This document shows, one piece after another, positions 35,410 through 43,831 of a stretch of 64,000 nucleotides of DNA. The DNA is from Austwickia chelonae NBRC 105200 (GTDB lineage Bacteria > Actinomycetota > Actinomycetes > Actinomycetales > Dermatophilaceae). A program made the translations under genes and the position numbers. Numbering within the stretch: the first letter of the stretch is position 1; every line of letters begins with the position of its first letter. The notes beneath the pieces are model-generated. The model was not told the DNA's origin. It did not search any database and saw only the letters and a list, made by a program, of their open reading frames with translations. The DNA lies in NCBI RefSeq assembly GCF_000298175.1, contig NZ_BAGZ01000016.1, positions 124,001 to 188,000 on the forward strand, given 5' to 3'.

Positions 35410-35685
35410 GTGAACGACCTGAACAAGACGGAAGCCCGCTGGCAGGCCTGGGTCGAGGAGACCTCGGCGCTCTTGGGGATCGATGCGGGTCTGGTGAACA
35501 TCCACGCCATCCACGACCTCACGAAGACCATTGCGCACGATCTGGAGCGTCCGATGGCTCCTGTGGGTTCGTTCATGTTGGGTCTGGCCATGGGTGTGCA
35601 CGGTGGGTCGGCGGATCCGGCGGCGCTGAAGTCGCTGATCGAGTCGACGACCCGTCGTGATGCGGTGGACCAGGTCACGGCCTGA
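35410..35685 (+). CDS. DUF6457-type small protein of the nar operon
   Basis: 91 residues from GTG 35410, chosen because GGGGAAGGA lies seven bases upstream; an in-frame ATG at 35392 would add six residues. The pattern WVEETSALLGIDAG, then IHDLTKTIAHDLERPMAPVGSFMLGLAMG, matches my recollection of DUF6457, an actinobacterial family found beside molybdopterin guanylyltransferase (MobA) genes. Here it closes the narGHJI operon, before a terminator. A role in molybdenum cofactor handling is plausible but not shown. Confidence 0.7.
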   Translation: MNDLNKTEARWQAWVEETSALLGIDAGLVNIHAIHDLTKTIAHDLERPMAPVGSFMLGLAMGVHGGSADPAALKSLIESTTRRDAVDQVTA

Positions 35686-35702
35686 ATCGCGTGGACGAGA
35701 GG

Positions 35703-35730
35703 CGGGCCCCGGGGTGATCCTCGGGGCCCG
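35703..35730. terminator. Terminator of the narGHJI operon
   Basis: Stem CGGGCCCCGGGG / CCTCGGGGCCCG, 12 bp with one G-T pair, and loop TGAT, 17 bases after the DUF6457 stop. No T-tract follows. Confidence 0.75.
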
Positions 35731-35752
35731 TCCTGGTGTCCTCCCGGGTGCT

Positions 35753-35777
35753 TCTCCCGGGTGCTTCACCCGGGAGA
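35753..35777 (-). terminator. Terminator of the oxygenase gene
   Basis: Stem TCTCCCGGGT / ACCCGGGAGA with loop GCTTC lies directly after the stop of the minus-strand oxygenase gene. A third copy of the left arm at 35741-35750 allows an alternative fold. Confidence 0.65.
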
Positions 35778-35779
35778 GG

Positions 35780-36607
35780 TCAGGGTTCCGGGGCGCACCG
35801 GCGACGGTGGAGGGCGTGGGTCAGGTCCTTGGCGCGCAGGTCGAGACCTTCGACGATCTCCGAGAGCGGGGCGTGTCCTTGGCGGAACGGGTCCTGCGGG
35901 CGGCGGGGGCGCCGGATCAGCGGGTGGTAGCGGTCGCGCCGAGGGGGAGCTTCCCGGGTGTAGTAGTAGGCGGTCAGTGACAGGCGGGCCAGGCCGTCGG
36001 GGCAGGTGATCGGTTCGGGGAGGCCGTGGATGGCGTCGGAGCTGTTCTCGAAGACCACTGCGGTCGGCGCGACCGGGGGGACCACCGCTGCGGGGGTGTC
36101 GGAGGAAGGTCCCCACAGTTCGAGTTGTCCGCCGTAGTCGGTGGGCCAGCTGGGGTTGAGGTAGACGATCACGGTGACCCGATGCCAGCGCCCGTCGGTG
36201 GGATGTCGGATGAAGTCGCGGTGCAGCCAGTGGTAGTCGCCGGGGAGGTTGACGTGCAGTCCGGCCCAGGTGCGTCCGGGGTCGTGCTCCAGCTCGGGGA
36301 TGCCGGTGAGCCCTTCGAGGAAGGACACCATGGCCGGGCTGTCGAGGGCTTGGAGGATCTGGGCGGCGGCTGGGCCGAAACCGGCGGTGGCGGATGACTT
36401 TCGGCTGCCACGTCCGGCGAGGCGGGTCAGCCGGTGGATGCGTCGGCACTCCTGGGCGTAGGCCTCCAGGGCGAGTTCCCTGGGAACCAGGTCGTCGAGG
36501 ACGAGATGGGGCCACGGGTCGGCGGAGAGGAAGCTCTCCCGCCAGTGGGCACAGGCCGTTTCGTCCGGTAGCTGGATGTTGTAACCGGCACCGGTGATCT
36601 CCGTCAC
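35780..36607 (-). CDS. 2-oxoglutarate/Fe(II)-dependent oxygenase
   Basis: 275 residues from GTG 36607, chosen because GGGGGAG lies six bases upstream; ATG 36637 and 36622 have no such site. The iron ligands are H129 and D131 in HWLHRDFIRH and H194 in DAIHGLPEPI; the 2-oxoglutarate arginine is R208 in LARLSLTAYYY. This is the prolyl-4-hydroxylase-like group (PF13640). It hydroxylates an unknown protein or small molecule with O2. The gene is isolated, with its own promoter region and terminator, so context gives no substrate. Confidence 0.82.
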   Translation of the reverse strand: MTEITGAGYNIQLPDETACAHWRESFLSADPWPHLVLDDLVPRELALEAYAQECRRIHRLTRLAGRGSRKSSATAGFGPAAAQILQALDSPAMVSFLEGLTGIPELEHDPGRTWAGLHVNLPGDYHWLHRDFIRHPTDGRWHRVTVIVYLNPSWPTDYGGQLELWGPSSDTPAAVVPPVAPTAVVFENSSDAIHGLPEPITCPDGLARLSLTAYYYTREAPPRRDRYHPLIRRPRRPQDPFRQGHAPLSEIVEGLDLRAKDLTHALHRRRCAPEP

Positions 36608-36704
36608 GGTCGTCTCCCCCATCTCGCTGGGGCGCACTGGTGCGTGACGCCACGGCGACAGCCGGTAAGTCCATGAAACTTACTGAGGCTAAAAGTTATT
36701 CGCG

Positions 36705-36710
36705 ATATTA
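36705..36710 (-). promoter_or_regulatory. Candidate -10 element of the oxygenase gene
   Basis: TAATAT on the minus strand in an AT-rich stretch about 100 bases before the GTG start. The -35 region is unclear (TCACTC 17 bases upstream). The leader would be long for a simple promoter. Confidence 0.35.
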
Positions 36711-36901
36711 CCGATCCCGGTGAGTGATGCGACCCTCCGCGAAGACCGACCGAACAAAAGGTTGAAAACAGGCATATCCGGTTCCCGGCGACCGTTCGTC
36801 GCCCCTCCGAGCCACCCCCGGACCCGACCCCGCCACCGGAAGACCACGAAGGGCCCGGACGCCCCACCCGACGCCCGAGCCCGACCACAGACCGCCGACG
36901 G

Positions 36902-37579
36902 TCACTTCTCCGTGATCGTCACCTTCGTCATCTTGTGCTTCTTCGTCGGCGTCCCCGACTCCGAACCGTCCTTCTCGATCTTCTGCACCACGTCCATCCC
37001 GGACGTGACCTTGCCGAAAAGGGTGTACAGCGGAGGCAGACTCGCCCCACGAGGACCGGTCACCACGAAGAACTGACTGCCGTTCGTATTCGGTCCCGCA
37101 TTGGCCATCGCGAACGAACCGATCTCATAAGCACCCGCCTCAGGAAGCTCATCAGCGAACTTGTACCCGGGCCCGCCCCGGCCCGTCCCCTCCGGATCTC
37201 CACCCTGCACCACGAAGGACGGCAACACCCGGTGGAAATCGACCCCGTCGTAGAAGTGGTACCGCGCCAACACCACGAAGTTGTTCACCGTCTTCGGTGC
37301 CTTCTTCGCATCCAGAGCCACCTCGAAATCGCCCACATCGGTCGACACCGTCGCCGTATACGTCCGCCCCGTGTCGATACACATCGACGGAGCCGACTCG
37401 AACGTGGTCTTCTTCGCCGACGAACCGTCCTCCGCCGGGCAGGCCGTCGCACCTCCTGACCCGGCAGAGGAACTCGACGCGGGCTTCGACGGCGAGGACG
37501 AATCCGCACACGAGACCAGAGCCAGCGGCAGACACATCAGGATTCCCAGGCGGGCAAGTCGAACGGTCATATGCGCCAC
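36902..37579 (-). CDS. Cyclophilin-type peptidyl-prolyl isomerase lipoprotein
   Basis: 225 residues from ATG 37579 (ATG 37570 is nearly as good). A signal sequence ends in lipobox ALVSC, then a Ser-rich linker of about 25 residues leads to the cyclophilin domain from TYTATVSTDVGDFEVALD. Active-site motifs FHRVLPSFVVQGGDP and MANAGPNTNGSQFFV are complete, so the enzyme should be active. It sits on the outer face of the membrane and helps fold exported proteins by isomerising Xaa-Pro bonds. Transcribed alone. Confidence 0.92.
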   Translation of the reverse strand: MAHMTVRLARLGILMCLPLALVSCADSSSPSKPASSSSAGSGGATACPAEDGSSAKKTTFESAPSMCIDTGRTYTATVSTDVGDFEVALDAKKAPKTVNNFVVLARYHFYDGVDFHRVLPSFVVQGGDPEGTGRGGPGYKFADELPEAGAYEIGSFAMANAGPNTNGSQFFVVTGPRGASLPPLYTLFGKVTSGMDVVQKIEKDGSESGTPTKKHKMTKVTITEK

Positions 37580-37950
37580 ATTAACCGGCCAACCCTGGGA
37601 AAAGCCCTAGACCACGCCTCCTGCACCCCGCCCACCGCGACCGTGCCGGCCCGAAAGACCACCGCCATGAGACCGGCGAAGTCCACGAGCCGGATAACAA
37701 CCCACCCAGCTCCTGGAACAACTCCGCCGGACAGAGCCCGTACCGGCACGAACGAGAACATCCGCCCTCCGCCGACTCCGCACAGGCCCAGGTCAGCAAG
37801 GCCGGCCGGTACGCTGAAAAAGCAGCACGCCACGACGGACACCGTCGTAAAACCTGCACGCACGAAGGGCCGCTCGCCCGTTCCAGACCCCGGGTCACCG
37901 CCGCCCACCCCGTAACCCATGTCACGACCGACGACCCGGAAGGACCCCGC
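37580..37950. other. Intergenic region upstream of the mrp operon
   Basis: 371 bases between the divergent cyclophilin gene and mrpA. Open frames exist on both strands, the longest about 114 codons, but their composition (Pro/Thr/Arg- or Gly/Val/Arg-rich) and lack of ribosome sites suggest none is a gene. No clear promoter or palindrome was seen. GGAAGGACC ends just before the mrpA start. Confidence 0.4.
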
Positions 37951-40929
37951 ATGCCCTTGGTGTGGACGCTGCTCACGCTCGCCGTGGCCGTCCTCATCGC
38001 GCCCGCGGCCTGCGCCCGCCTCGGACGCGCTGCAGGATGGCCCCTGGCCGGCCTCTACCTCATCGCCACCGCAACCCTCTGGCCCGCGGTGACCGCCGTC
38101 ATGAAGGGCACGAACCCCACCTGGCGGGCCTCCTGGGTACCCGCCCTCGGCGTGGAGATCTCCCTGCGAGCAGACGGCCTGGGCATCGTCTTCGCCCTCA
38201 TCGCGCTCCTCATCGGAGCCGTCGTCTTCGCCTACTCCACCCGCTACCTCGGACCAGGCCCACAGACCAGCTTCTACCTGGTCATGACCCTCTTCACCCT
38301 GGCCATGCTCGGCCTCGTCCTCGCCGACGACCTGATCTGGTTCTTCCTCTGCTGGGAACTCACCAGCATCGCCTCCTTCCTCCTCATCGCCCGCTCCGGA
38401 CACGCCGGTGAACAAGCCTCCATGCGCACCCTGTTCATCACCTTCACCGGCGGACTGGCCCTGCTCGTCGCCCTCACCCTGATCGCCCACCGCACCCGCA
38501 CCGGGTCGCTCTCCGCAGCGCTCTCCCACACCGTCTGGCACGACGACCCGGCCTTCGCGGCCACCGTCGCCGCCCTCGTCGCCATCGCCGGATTCACCAA
38601 ATCAGCCCAGTTCCCCTTCCACATCTGGCTGCCCGACGCCATGGCCGCGATCACCCCGGTCAGCGCCTACCTACACGCCGCCGCCGTGGTCAAAGCCGGC
38701 GTCTTCCTCCTGCTGCGCTTCACCCCCGCCTTCCACCACGTCCCGACCTGGAACATCCTGCTGATCAGCCTGGGACTGACCACCGCGGCACTCGGAGCCT
38801 GGTTCGCCCTGCAACAGACCGACCTGAAAAAACTCATGGCCTACTCCACGGTGAGCCAACTCGGCCTGCTCGTCGCCACCATCGGCGTCGGCACCGCCGC
38901 AGCCGTCGCCGCGGCCGTCCTGCACACCATCGCCCACGCCCTGTTCAAATCCGGACTCTTCATGATGGTCGGTGTCGTCGACCACGCCACCCACACCCGC
39001 GACCTGCGTCGGCTCCCCCAGCTCTACCGGGCCATGCCCGTCTCCTTCGCCGTCACCGTGCTCGGCTGCGCCAGCATGGCCGGCATCCCCCCCATGCTCG
39101 GCTTCGCCTCCAAAGAAAGCCTGCTGACCGGGCTGCTCTCCGCCCCCGGACCGTCCTGGACCGGACCGGTCGCGATGGGCGCCGCCGTCGCCTCCAGCGT
39201 GCTCACCTTCGCCTACTGCACGAAGATCGTCTTCGGTGGATTCGTCGACGGCCGAGGAGACCGGCCCGTCGAAGCCGTCGAGAAGAGCCTGCTCGTGCCC
39301 GCAGCGCTCCCCATCCTGGCCGGCCTCCCCCTCGGCGCCGCCGTAGGGCTGCTCGACACCCCCGTCGGCCGCGCCGTCGACGCCGCCCTCCCCGGCGCCG
39401 GCGGAGACGTGCACCTGTCCCTGTGGCACGGGATCACCGCCGAACTCGGCGCAACCCTGCTGATCTTCGCCCTGGGCGGAATCGTCGTGGCCACCCGGCG
39501 CGCGCTGTGGCCGCGCCTCGAACGGCCCAGCCTCCCCTGGGACGGGCCCGCCGCGGTCAACGCCCTCACCCGCGGGCTCACCCGGCTGGGCGAGGCCTGG
39601 TCGCGGCCACTCGCCGTCGACTACCCGTCCCGTCACGTGGCGCTGCTGTTCGCCGCCTTCGTCGCCGTCACCCTGCCCGCCCTCGTCGCCGCCACCGACG
39701 CCGTCGGTTTGCCGCCGAACCCCGCCGGCAGCACCCGCCCGGTCGACATCCTGCTCGCCGTGCTCATCACCGCCGCGGTGATCGGGGTCTGCCGGGCCAC
39801 CAGTCGGCTCGCCGCCGTGGTCTCCCTGTCCGCGGTGGGCGCCCTGTGCACCGTGCAGATCCTCGCTCTGGGCGCGCCCGACGTGACCCTCACCCAGCTG
39901 CTCGTCGAAACACTCACCGTCGTGATGATGATGTTGGTGTTGCAGAAACTGCCGTTGAACTTCGGTGAGCACCCGCCCCGGCAGCGCCGTCTCGCCGTAG
40001 GGCTGGCCCTCGGGGTCGGGCTCGCCGCCGGGGCGGCCACCTTCGTCCTCAACGGGCGGCGGGAACACGGTGACGTCGCCGGCTACTTCCAACGCGAAAC
40101 CCTCGACCTGTCCGGCGGGACCAATATCGTCAACGTCATCCTCGTGGAGTTCCGGGCCCTGGACACCCTCGGCGAGCTCTCCGTGCTGGGGATGGCCGGG
40201 GTCGTCCTGGTCGCGGTGCTCTCCACCGTGCGCGACCGGCACCTGGACCCCGACCCGGCGAAGCGCCCCTCGCGGGGAACCGAGCAGGACGAACCACTTC
40301 CCCAGCTGCGCGCCCCGGGGACGACCGCCCACCGGGCGATCACCGAGGCCTGGAGCAATGTGCTGCCCATGCAGCTGATGCTGCGTCTGGTCACCCCGCT
40401 GCTGGTGCTGCTCTCCCTGCTGATCTTCGTGCGCGGCCACAATGCGCCCGGCGGTGGTTTCATCGCCGCCCTCGTCGGATCGGCCACCATCGGGCTGGCC
40501 TATCTGTCGACCTCGCGCGACCGACAGCTGGGCCGCCCGCGGCTCCCGCTGCGCCTGATCGGCGGGGGGATCCTCGTCGCCGTGACGACCGGCGTCTGGG
40601 GGCTCGTCGCCGAAGGTTCCTTCCTGGACCCGCTGTCCGGGCACCTCGGAACCGCCCACCTCACCTCGTCGATGCTCTTCGACGTCGGCGTCTACGCAGC
40701 TGTCCTGGGCCTGGTCATGGTGGCCTTCAACCTGCTGGGCACTTCCGACGCGAGCACCGATCACGACGGCGGCGAAGACACCCGGGAGCGGGTCGACGAA
40801 GCCGTCGAGGGCGAGCTGAGCGGCCCGCTCGACACGGTGCGCGGCGAGACCGCGCCGTCCGGGCGACGCGTCGGCGTCGGCACCGAACATCTGGCCACCG
40901 GACGCCAACCCAAGGAGGTCGGACGATGA
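37951..40929 (+). CDS. mrpA: Na+/H+ antiporter subunit A, fused to subunit B
   Basis: 992 residues from ATG 37951, with GGAAGGACC seven bases upstream. About 20 helices. Residues 1-760 are MrpA, homologous to NuoL: SLRADGLGIVFALI near 72, LICWELTSIASFLLI-like sequence near 133, and SAQFPFHIWLPDAMAAITPVSAYLHAA near 213. Residues 810-930 (LRLVTPLLVLLSLLIFVRGHNAPGGGF) are the MrpB domain, so there is no separate mrpB. The protein is the ion-pumping core of the multisubunit Mrp antiporter, which exports Na+ for H+ and protects against salt and alkaline pH. It overlaps mrpC (ATGA). Confidence 0.95.
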   Translation: MPLVWTLLTLAVAVLIAPAACARLGRAAGWPLAGLYLIATATLWPAVTAVMKGTNPTWRASWVPALGVEISLRADGLGIVFALIALLIGAVVFAYSTRYLGPGPQTSFYLVMTLFTLAMLGLVLADDLIWFFLCWELTSIASFLLIARSGHAGEQASMRTLFITFTGGLALLVALTLIAHRTRTGSLSAALSHTVWHDDPAFAATVAALVAIAGFTKSAQFPFHIWLPDAMAAITPVSAYLHAAAVVKAGVFLLLRFTPAFHHVPTWNILLISLGLTTAALGAWFALQQTDLKKLMAYSTVSQLGLLVATIGVGTAAAVAAAVLHTIAHALFKSGLFMMVGVVDHATHTRDLRRLPQLYRAMPVSFAVTVLGCASMAGIPPMLGFASKESLLTGLLSAPGPSWTGPVAMGAAVASSVLTFAYCTKIVFGGFVDGRGDRPVEAVEKSLLVPAALPILAGLPLGAAVGLLDTPVGRAVDAALPGAGGDVHLSLWHGITAELGATLLIFALGGIVVATRRALWPRLERPSLPWDGPAAVNALTRGLTRLGEAWSRPLAVDYPSRHVALLFAAFVAVTLPALVAATDAVGLPPNPAGSTRPVDILLAVLITAAVIGVCRATSRLAAVVSLSAVGALCTVQILALGAPDVTLTQLLVETLTVVMMMLVLQKLPLNFGEHPPRQRRLAVGLALGVGLAAGAATFVLNGRREHGDVAGYFQRETLDLSGGTNIVNVILVEFRALDTLGELSVLGMAGVVLVAVLSTVRDRHLDPDPAKRPSRGTEQDEPLPQLRAPGTTAHRAITEAWSNVLPMQLMLRLVTPLLVLLSLLIFVRGHNAPGGGFIAALVGSATIGLAYLSTSRDRQLGRPRLPLRLIGGGILVAVTTGVWGLVAEGSFLDPLSGHLGTAHLTSSMLFDVGVYAAVLGLVMVAFNLLGTSDASTDHDGGEDTRERVDEAVEGELSGPLDTVRGETAPSGRRVGVGTEHLATGRQPKEVGR

Positions 40930-41258
40930 TCCTCGCGTTGACCGTGGCCGTCCTGGCCGCCGGAGGCACCTACCTGGTGTTGCAGCGGAGCATGGTGCGC
41001 GCCGTCTTCGGCATCGGCCTGCTCAGCCACGCCGGCAACTTCGTGCTCCTCACCGCCGGGGTCCCCGCCTGGCGAGGAGAGCCGCTGTCCGACCGGACCG
41101 AACTGTCGGCGATGGCCGACCCGCTCCCCCAGGCCTTCGTCCTGACGGCCATCGTGATCACCCTGGCCGTCACCGTGATCATGCTGATGCTCGCCGTCCT
41201 GGGGCACAACGACGACACCCATCTCATGCCCTCGACCGGAGAGACCCACGACTCATGA
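40926..41258 (+). CDS. mrpC: Na+/H+ antiporter subunit C
   Basis: 110 residues from ATG 40926, overlapping mrpA by four bases. A small three-helix protein homologous to NuoK, with LQRSMVRAVFGIGLLSHAGN near residue 20 and DPLPQAFVLTAIVITLAVT near 64, both typical of MrpC/MnhC. It forms part of the ion channel between MrpA and MrpD. Coupled to mrpD by ATGA. Confidence 0.94.
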   Translation: MILALTVAVLAAGGTYLVLQRSMVRAVFGIGLLSHAGNFVLLTAGVPAWRGEPLSDRTELSAMADPLPQAFVLTAIVITLAVTVIMLMLAVLGHNDDTHLMPSTGETHDS

Positions 41259-42781
41259 CCGCAGCTGCACTGCCGCTCTTCGTGGCGGTCCCGCTCGCCG
41301 CCGCCGCGCTGACCGTGCTCTGGCGGCAGATGTGGTGGGAGCGTGTCCTGATGGTCGGGGTGCCCCTCGCCACCGCTGCCGGTGGGCTGGCCCTGATCGT
41401 GGAGCACCGTTCCGTCCCGGTGATCGCGCACGGCGTCGGCGGCTATGTCGCCGGCATCGCCATCCCGTTCGTCTCGGACACCCTCGCTGCGGCGATGCTC
41501 GTGATCACCGGGGTGTCCACGGCGGCGAGCTGCTGGTTCCTGATCTCGACCGGGGAGGACCGTTACCGCTTCGTCCCCGCGTTGGCCCTGATGCTCGGCG
41601 GCGGGGTGAACGGCGCCCTGCTGACCGCGGACCTGTTCAACCTGTTCGTCTTCATCGAAGTGATGCTGCTGCCCTCGTACGCCCTGATCGCGGTGAGCGG
41701 CAGTTGGCGACGGCTCGGCATCGCCCGGCTGTTCATCCTGGTCAACCTGGTCACCAGTACTTTCCTGTTGATGGGTGTGGGCCTCGTGTACGGCGTCGGT
41801 GGAACCGCGAACCTGGCTGCGCTGGCCGGACGGGCCGGTCAGGACCCCCGGATCGGCGCTGCCGTCGCGGTGGTGCTGCTCGCCCTGTCCATCAAGGGCG
41901 GTGTGGTGCCGGTGCACGGTTGGCTGCCACGCGCCTACCCGGCGACCTCCGCCGGGGTGATGGTGCTCTTCAGCGGACTGCACACCAAGGTCGCCCTGTA
42001 CGCCCTCTACCGGATCTACTCGGTGACCTACGGGGGTCGCCCGGCGCCATGGATGTGGGTCTTCGCCGCCGTGGTGCTGGTGACCGTGGTCGTCGGGTCG
42101 GTCTCGACCATCGGTGAGCGGCGAATCCGCTCGGCGCTGGCCTTTCAGATGGTCGCCGGGGTGGGGCACATCCTCATCGGCCTGGTCGTCATGTCGACGG
42201 CTTCCCTCGCGGCAGGCCTGTTCTACCTGGCCCACCACGTCGTGACCATGTCGGCGCTGTTGATGAGCGCCGGGGCGATCGAACACACCTACGGCAGCGG
42301 CCGGTACGACCGGTTGAACGGGCTCCTGCACCGCGACCCGGTGGTCGCCGGAGCCATGGTGATCGGGCTGTTCTCCCTGGTCGGGCTGCCACCGACCTCC
42401 GGGATGTGGGGGAAGATCGGGATCGTGCGATCCGTGGCGGGCGCCACCGACCGGGAACCCCTGCTGGCCTGGACGGTCATCGCGGTGGTCGTGCTGGCCT
42501 CCTTGGCGTCCCTGCTGGCCCTGCAACGGCTCTGGGACGACGTCTTCTGGGGGAAACCGATGGAGCAGTACCGTCCCGACGATCAACGCACCGGGCGGGG
42601 AGAACTGGTCCCCGTACCTGCGGGGCATCGTGTCCCGGCCAGGTTGGCAGCCCCCGGCGTGTTCATGACGGCCCTGTCGGTGGGGATCTTCCTCGCTGCG
42701 GGCTGGCTCTTCCCGGTGGCGCAGGACGCCGCGTCCGGGCTGGCCGACATCCGGCTCTACGTGGCGGAGGTCCTGCGATGA
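41255..42781 (+). CDS. mrpD: Na+/H+ antiporter subunit D
   Basis: 508 residues from ATG 41255, about 14 helices, homologous to the antiporter-like complex I subunits NuoM/NuoN. Family marks are LFNLFVFIEVMLLPSYALI (with the conserved membrane glutamate) near 130 and LSIKGGVVPVHGWLPRAYPA (conserved lysine) near 211. It works with MrpA in Na+/H+ exchange. Overlaps mrpC and mrpE by four bases each. Confidence 0.95.
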   Translation: MTAAALPLFVAVPLAAAALTVLWRQMWWERVLMVGVPLATAAGGLALIVEHRSVPVIAHGVGGYVAGIAIPFVSDTLAAAMLVITGVSTAASCWFLISTGEDRYRFVPALALMLGGGVNGALLTADLFNLFVFIEVMLLPSYALIAVSGSWRRLGIARLFILVNLVTSTFLLMGVGLVYGVGGTANLAALAGRAGQDPRIGAAVAVVLLALSIKGGVVPVHGWLPRAYPATSAGVMVLFSGLHTKVALYALYRIYSVTYGGRPAPWMWVFAAVVLVTVVVGSVSTIGERRIRSALAFQMVAGVGHILIGLVVMSTASLAAGLFYLAHHVVTMSALLMSAGAIEHTYGSGRYDRLNGLLHRDPVVAGAMVIGLFSLVGLPPTSGMWGKIGIVRSVAGATDREPLLAWTVIAVVVLASLASLLALQRLWDDVFWGKPMEQYRPDDQRTGRGELVPVPAGHRVPARLAAPGVFMTALSVGIFLAAGWLFPVAQDAASGLADIRLYVAEVLR

Positions 42782-43215
42782 GGCTCTGGTATGCCCTCAG
42801 CTACCTGTGTTTCCTGGTCCGTGAGGTCTTCGCCGGTTCGTGGCAGGTCGCCCGGGCCGCGCTGTCGCCCCGGACGCTCTCCTCACCGGCGATCGTGGAA
42901 TTCCCTCTGCGTTGCCGTTCGGACTTCGAGGTGACCGCCTTGGCGTCCTCGATCACGATCACACCGGGCACCCTGGTCGTGGGCACGGCAGCCGGTCTGG
43001 GCGACATCCCGCCGACCCTTTTCGTGCACGCCCTGTTCTCCGGGGGACGCGAAGCAGTACTGACCGAACTGCGTGACATGGAGACCCGTCTGCTCCGCGC
43101 CACCCGTGGCCGGGATGTTCCCGCGCCGCTGCCCGCTCCCGGCGAACGTCCTGCTACCTCGCCCGATGCCTCCGTCGGAGAGGGCCGTCACGACCACGAA
43201 GGGAGGTCCCGGTGA
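42778..43215 (+). CDS. mrpE: Na+/H+ antiporter subunit E
   Basis: 145 residues from ATG 42778, overlapping mrpD by four bases. Two N-terminal hydrophobic stretches are followed by a soluble domain with CRSDFEVTALASSITITPGTLVVG, the hallmark of MrpE. The family member in Bacillus is not needed for ion transport but stabilises the complex. The 35-residue C-terminal tail is Pro/His-rich and not conserved. Coupled to mrpF by GTGA. Confidence 0.92.
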   Translation: MRLWYALSYLCFLVREVFAGSWQVARAALSPRTLSSPAIVEFPLRCRSDFEVTALASSITITPGTLVVGTAAGLGDIPPTLFVHALFSGGREAVLTELRDMETRLLRATRGRDVPAPLPAPGERPATSPDASVGEGRHDHEGRSR

Positions 43216-43472
43216 CCATCGGTATCTGGGTGGCGGCCGCGATCCTGAGCGCCGCCGTCCTCATCGGCCTGTACCGGGTGACGACTGCCACCGACGGCGC
43301 CAGCCGGGCCGTCGTCGGCGACCTGGTCTTCTTCTCCGGGATCGGGCTGCTGGTGTTGCTGGGTATCCTGAGTGATTCCGCAGCCGTGGTCGACGCCGCG
43401 CTGTTGGCCTCCCTGCTGGGCATCCTCGCCACGATCGCCTTGGCCCGCATCATCACCAGAGGGCGCCGATGA
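43212..43472 (+). CDS. mrpF: Na+/H+ antiporter subunit F
   Basis: 86 residues from GTG 43212, overlapping mrpE. Three short helices with LYRVTTATDGASRAVVGDLVFFSGIG, the usual MrpF pattern with polar residues at the end of helix 1. Subunit F lies next to MrpA in the complex and has been linked to Na+ and cholate efflux in Bacillus. Coupled to mrpG by ATGA. Confidence 0.92.
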   Translation: MTIGIWVAAAILSAAVLIGLYRVTTATDGASRAVVGDLVFFSGIGLLVLLGILSDSAAVVDAALLASLLGILATIALARIITRGRR

Positions 43473-43831
43473 ACGGGGTCGTCTTCTGGCTGGTCCCGGG
43501 GCTGAGCATCCTGGGAGCGCTCTTCGTCCTGGTCAGCGCGATCGCGATGATGCGTGAACGCGACGCGATCTCCCGGATCAACGTGCTCAGCCCGGCCACC
43601 GGGCTGGGGTTGCCCCTGATCGTGGTCGCCGGGTACCTGCACCGCACCGCCCAGGTCGGGTTCGACGCGGTGGACCTGGCGAAGCTCCTCGCCACCCTGG
43701 CAGCTTTACTCGTCGTATCCTCTGTCGCCAGTAATGTATTGGCGCGCGCCGCATATCTGTCGGGTGCCCCGGTGGATGCCCGCACCGCGCCGCAGGATCT
43801 TGCCGTCGAACCGGAGGAAACAGCACGGTGA
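43469..43831 (+). CDS. mrpG: Na+/H+ antiporter subunit G
   Basis: 120 residues from ATG 43469, overlapping mrpF. Three helices; GLSILGALFVLVSAIAMMRERDAISRINVLSPATGLG in the first 50 residues is typical of MrpG/PhaG. It completes a full Mrp set (A/B, C, D, E, F, G). Its stop is shared with the GTG of the K+ channel gene that follows (GTGA). Confidence 0.92.
   Translation: MNGVVFWLVPGLSILGALFVLVSAIAMMRERDAISRINVLSPATGLGLPLIVVAGYLHRTAQVGFDAVDLAKLLATLAALLVVSSVASNVLARAAYLSGAPVDARTAPQDLAVEPEETAR

Noticed and set aside
36850-36900. GC-rich repeats after the cyclophilin gene resembling a terminator
   Set aside because: The copies of GGGCGTC are direct, not inverted, so no stable hairpin forms.
37567-38541. 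Minus-strand frame reaching into the gap before mrpA, with a hydrophobic end
   Set aside because: Most of it is antisense to mrpA; the part in the gap has mixed hydrophobic and Arg-rich sequence, no ribosome site and no recognisable family.
38671-40908. Minus-strand open frame of about 745 codons opposite mrpA
   Set aside because: Gly/Asp/Gln/His-rich antisense translation of membrane helices; no family features.
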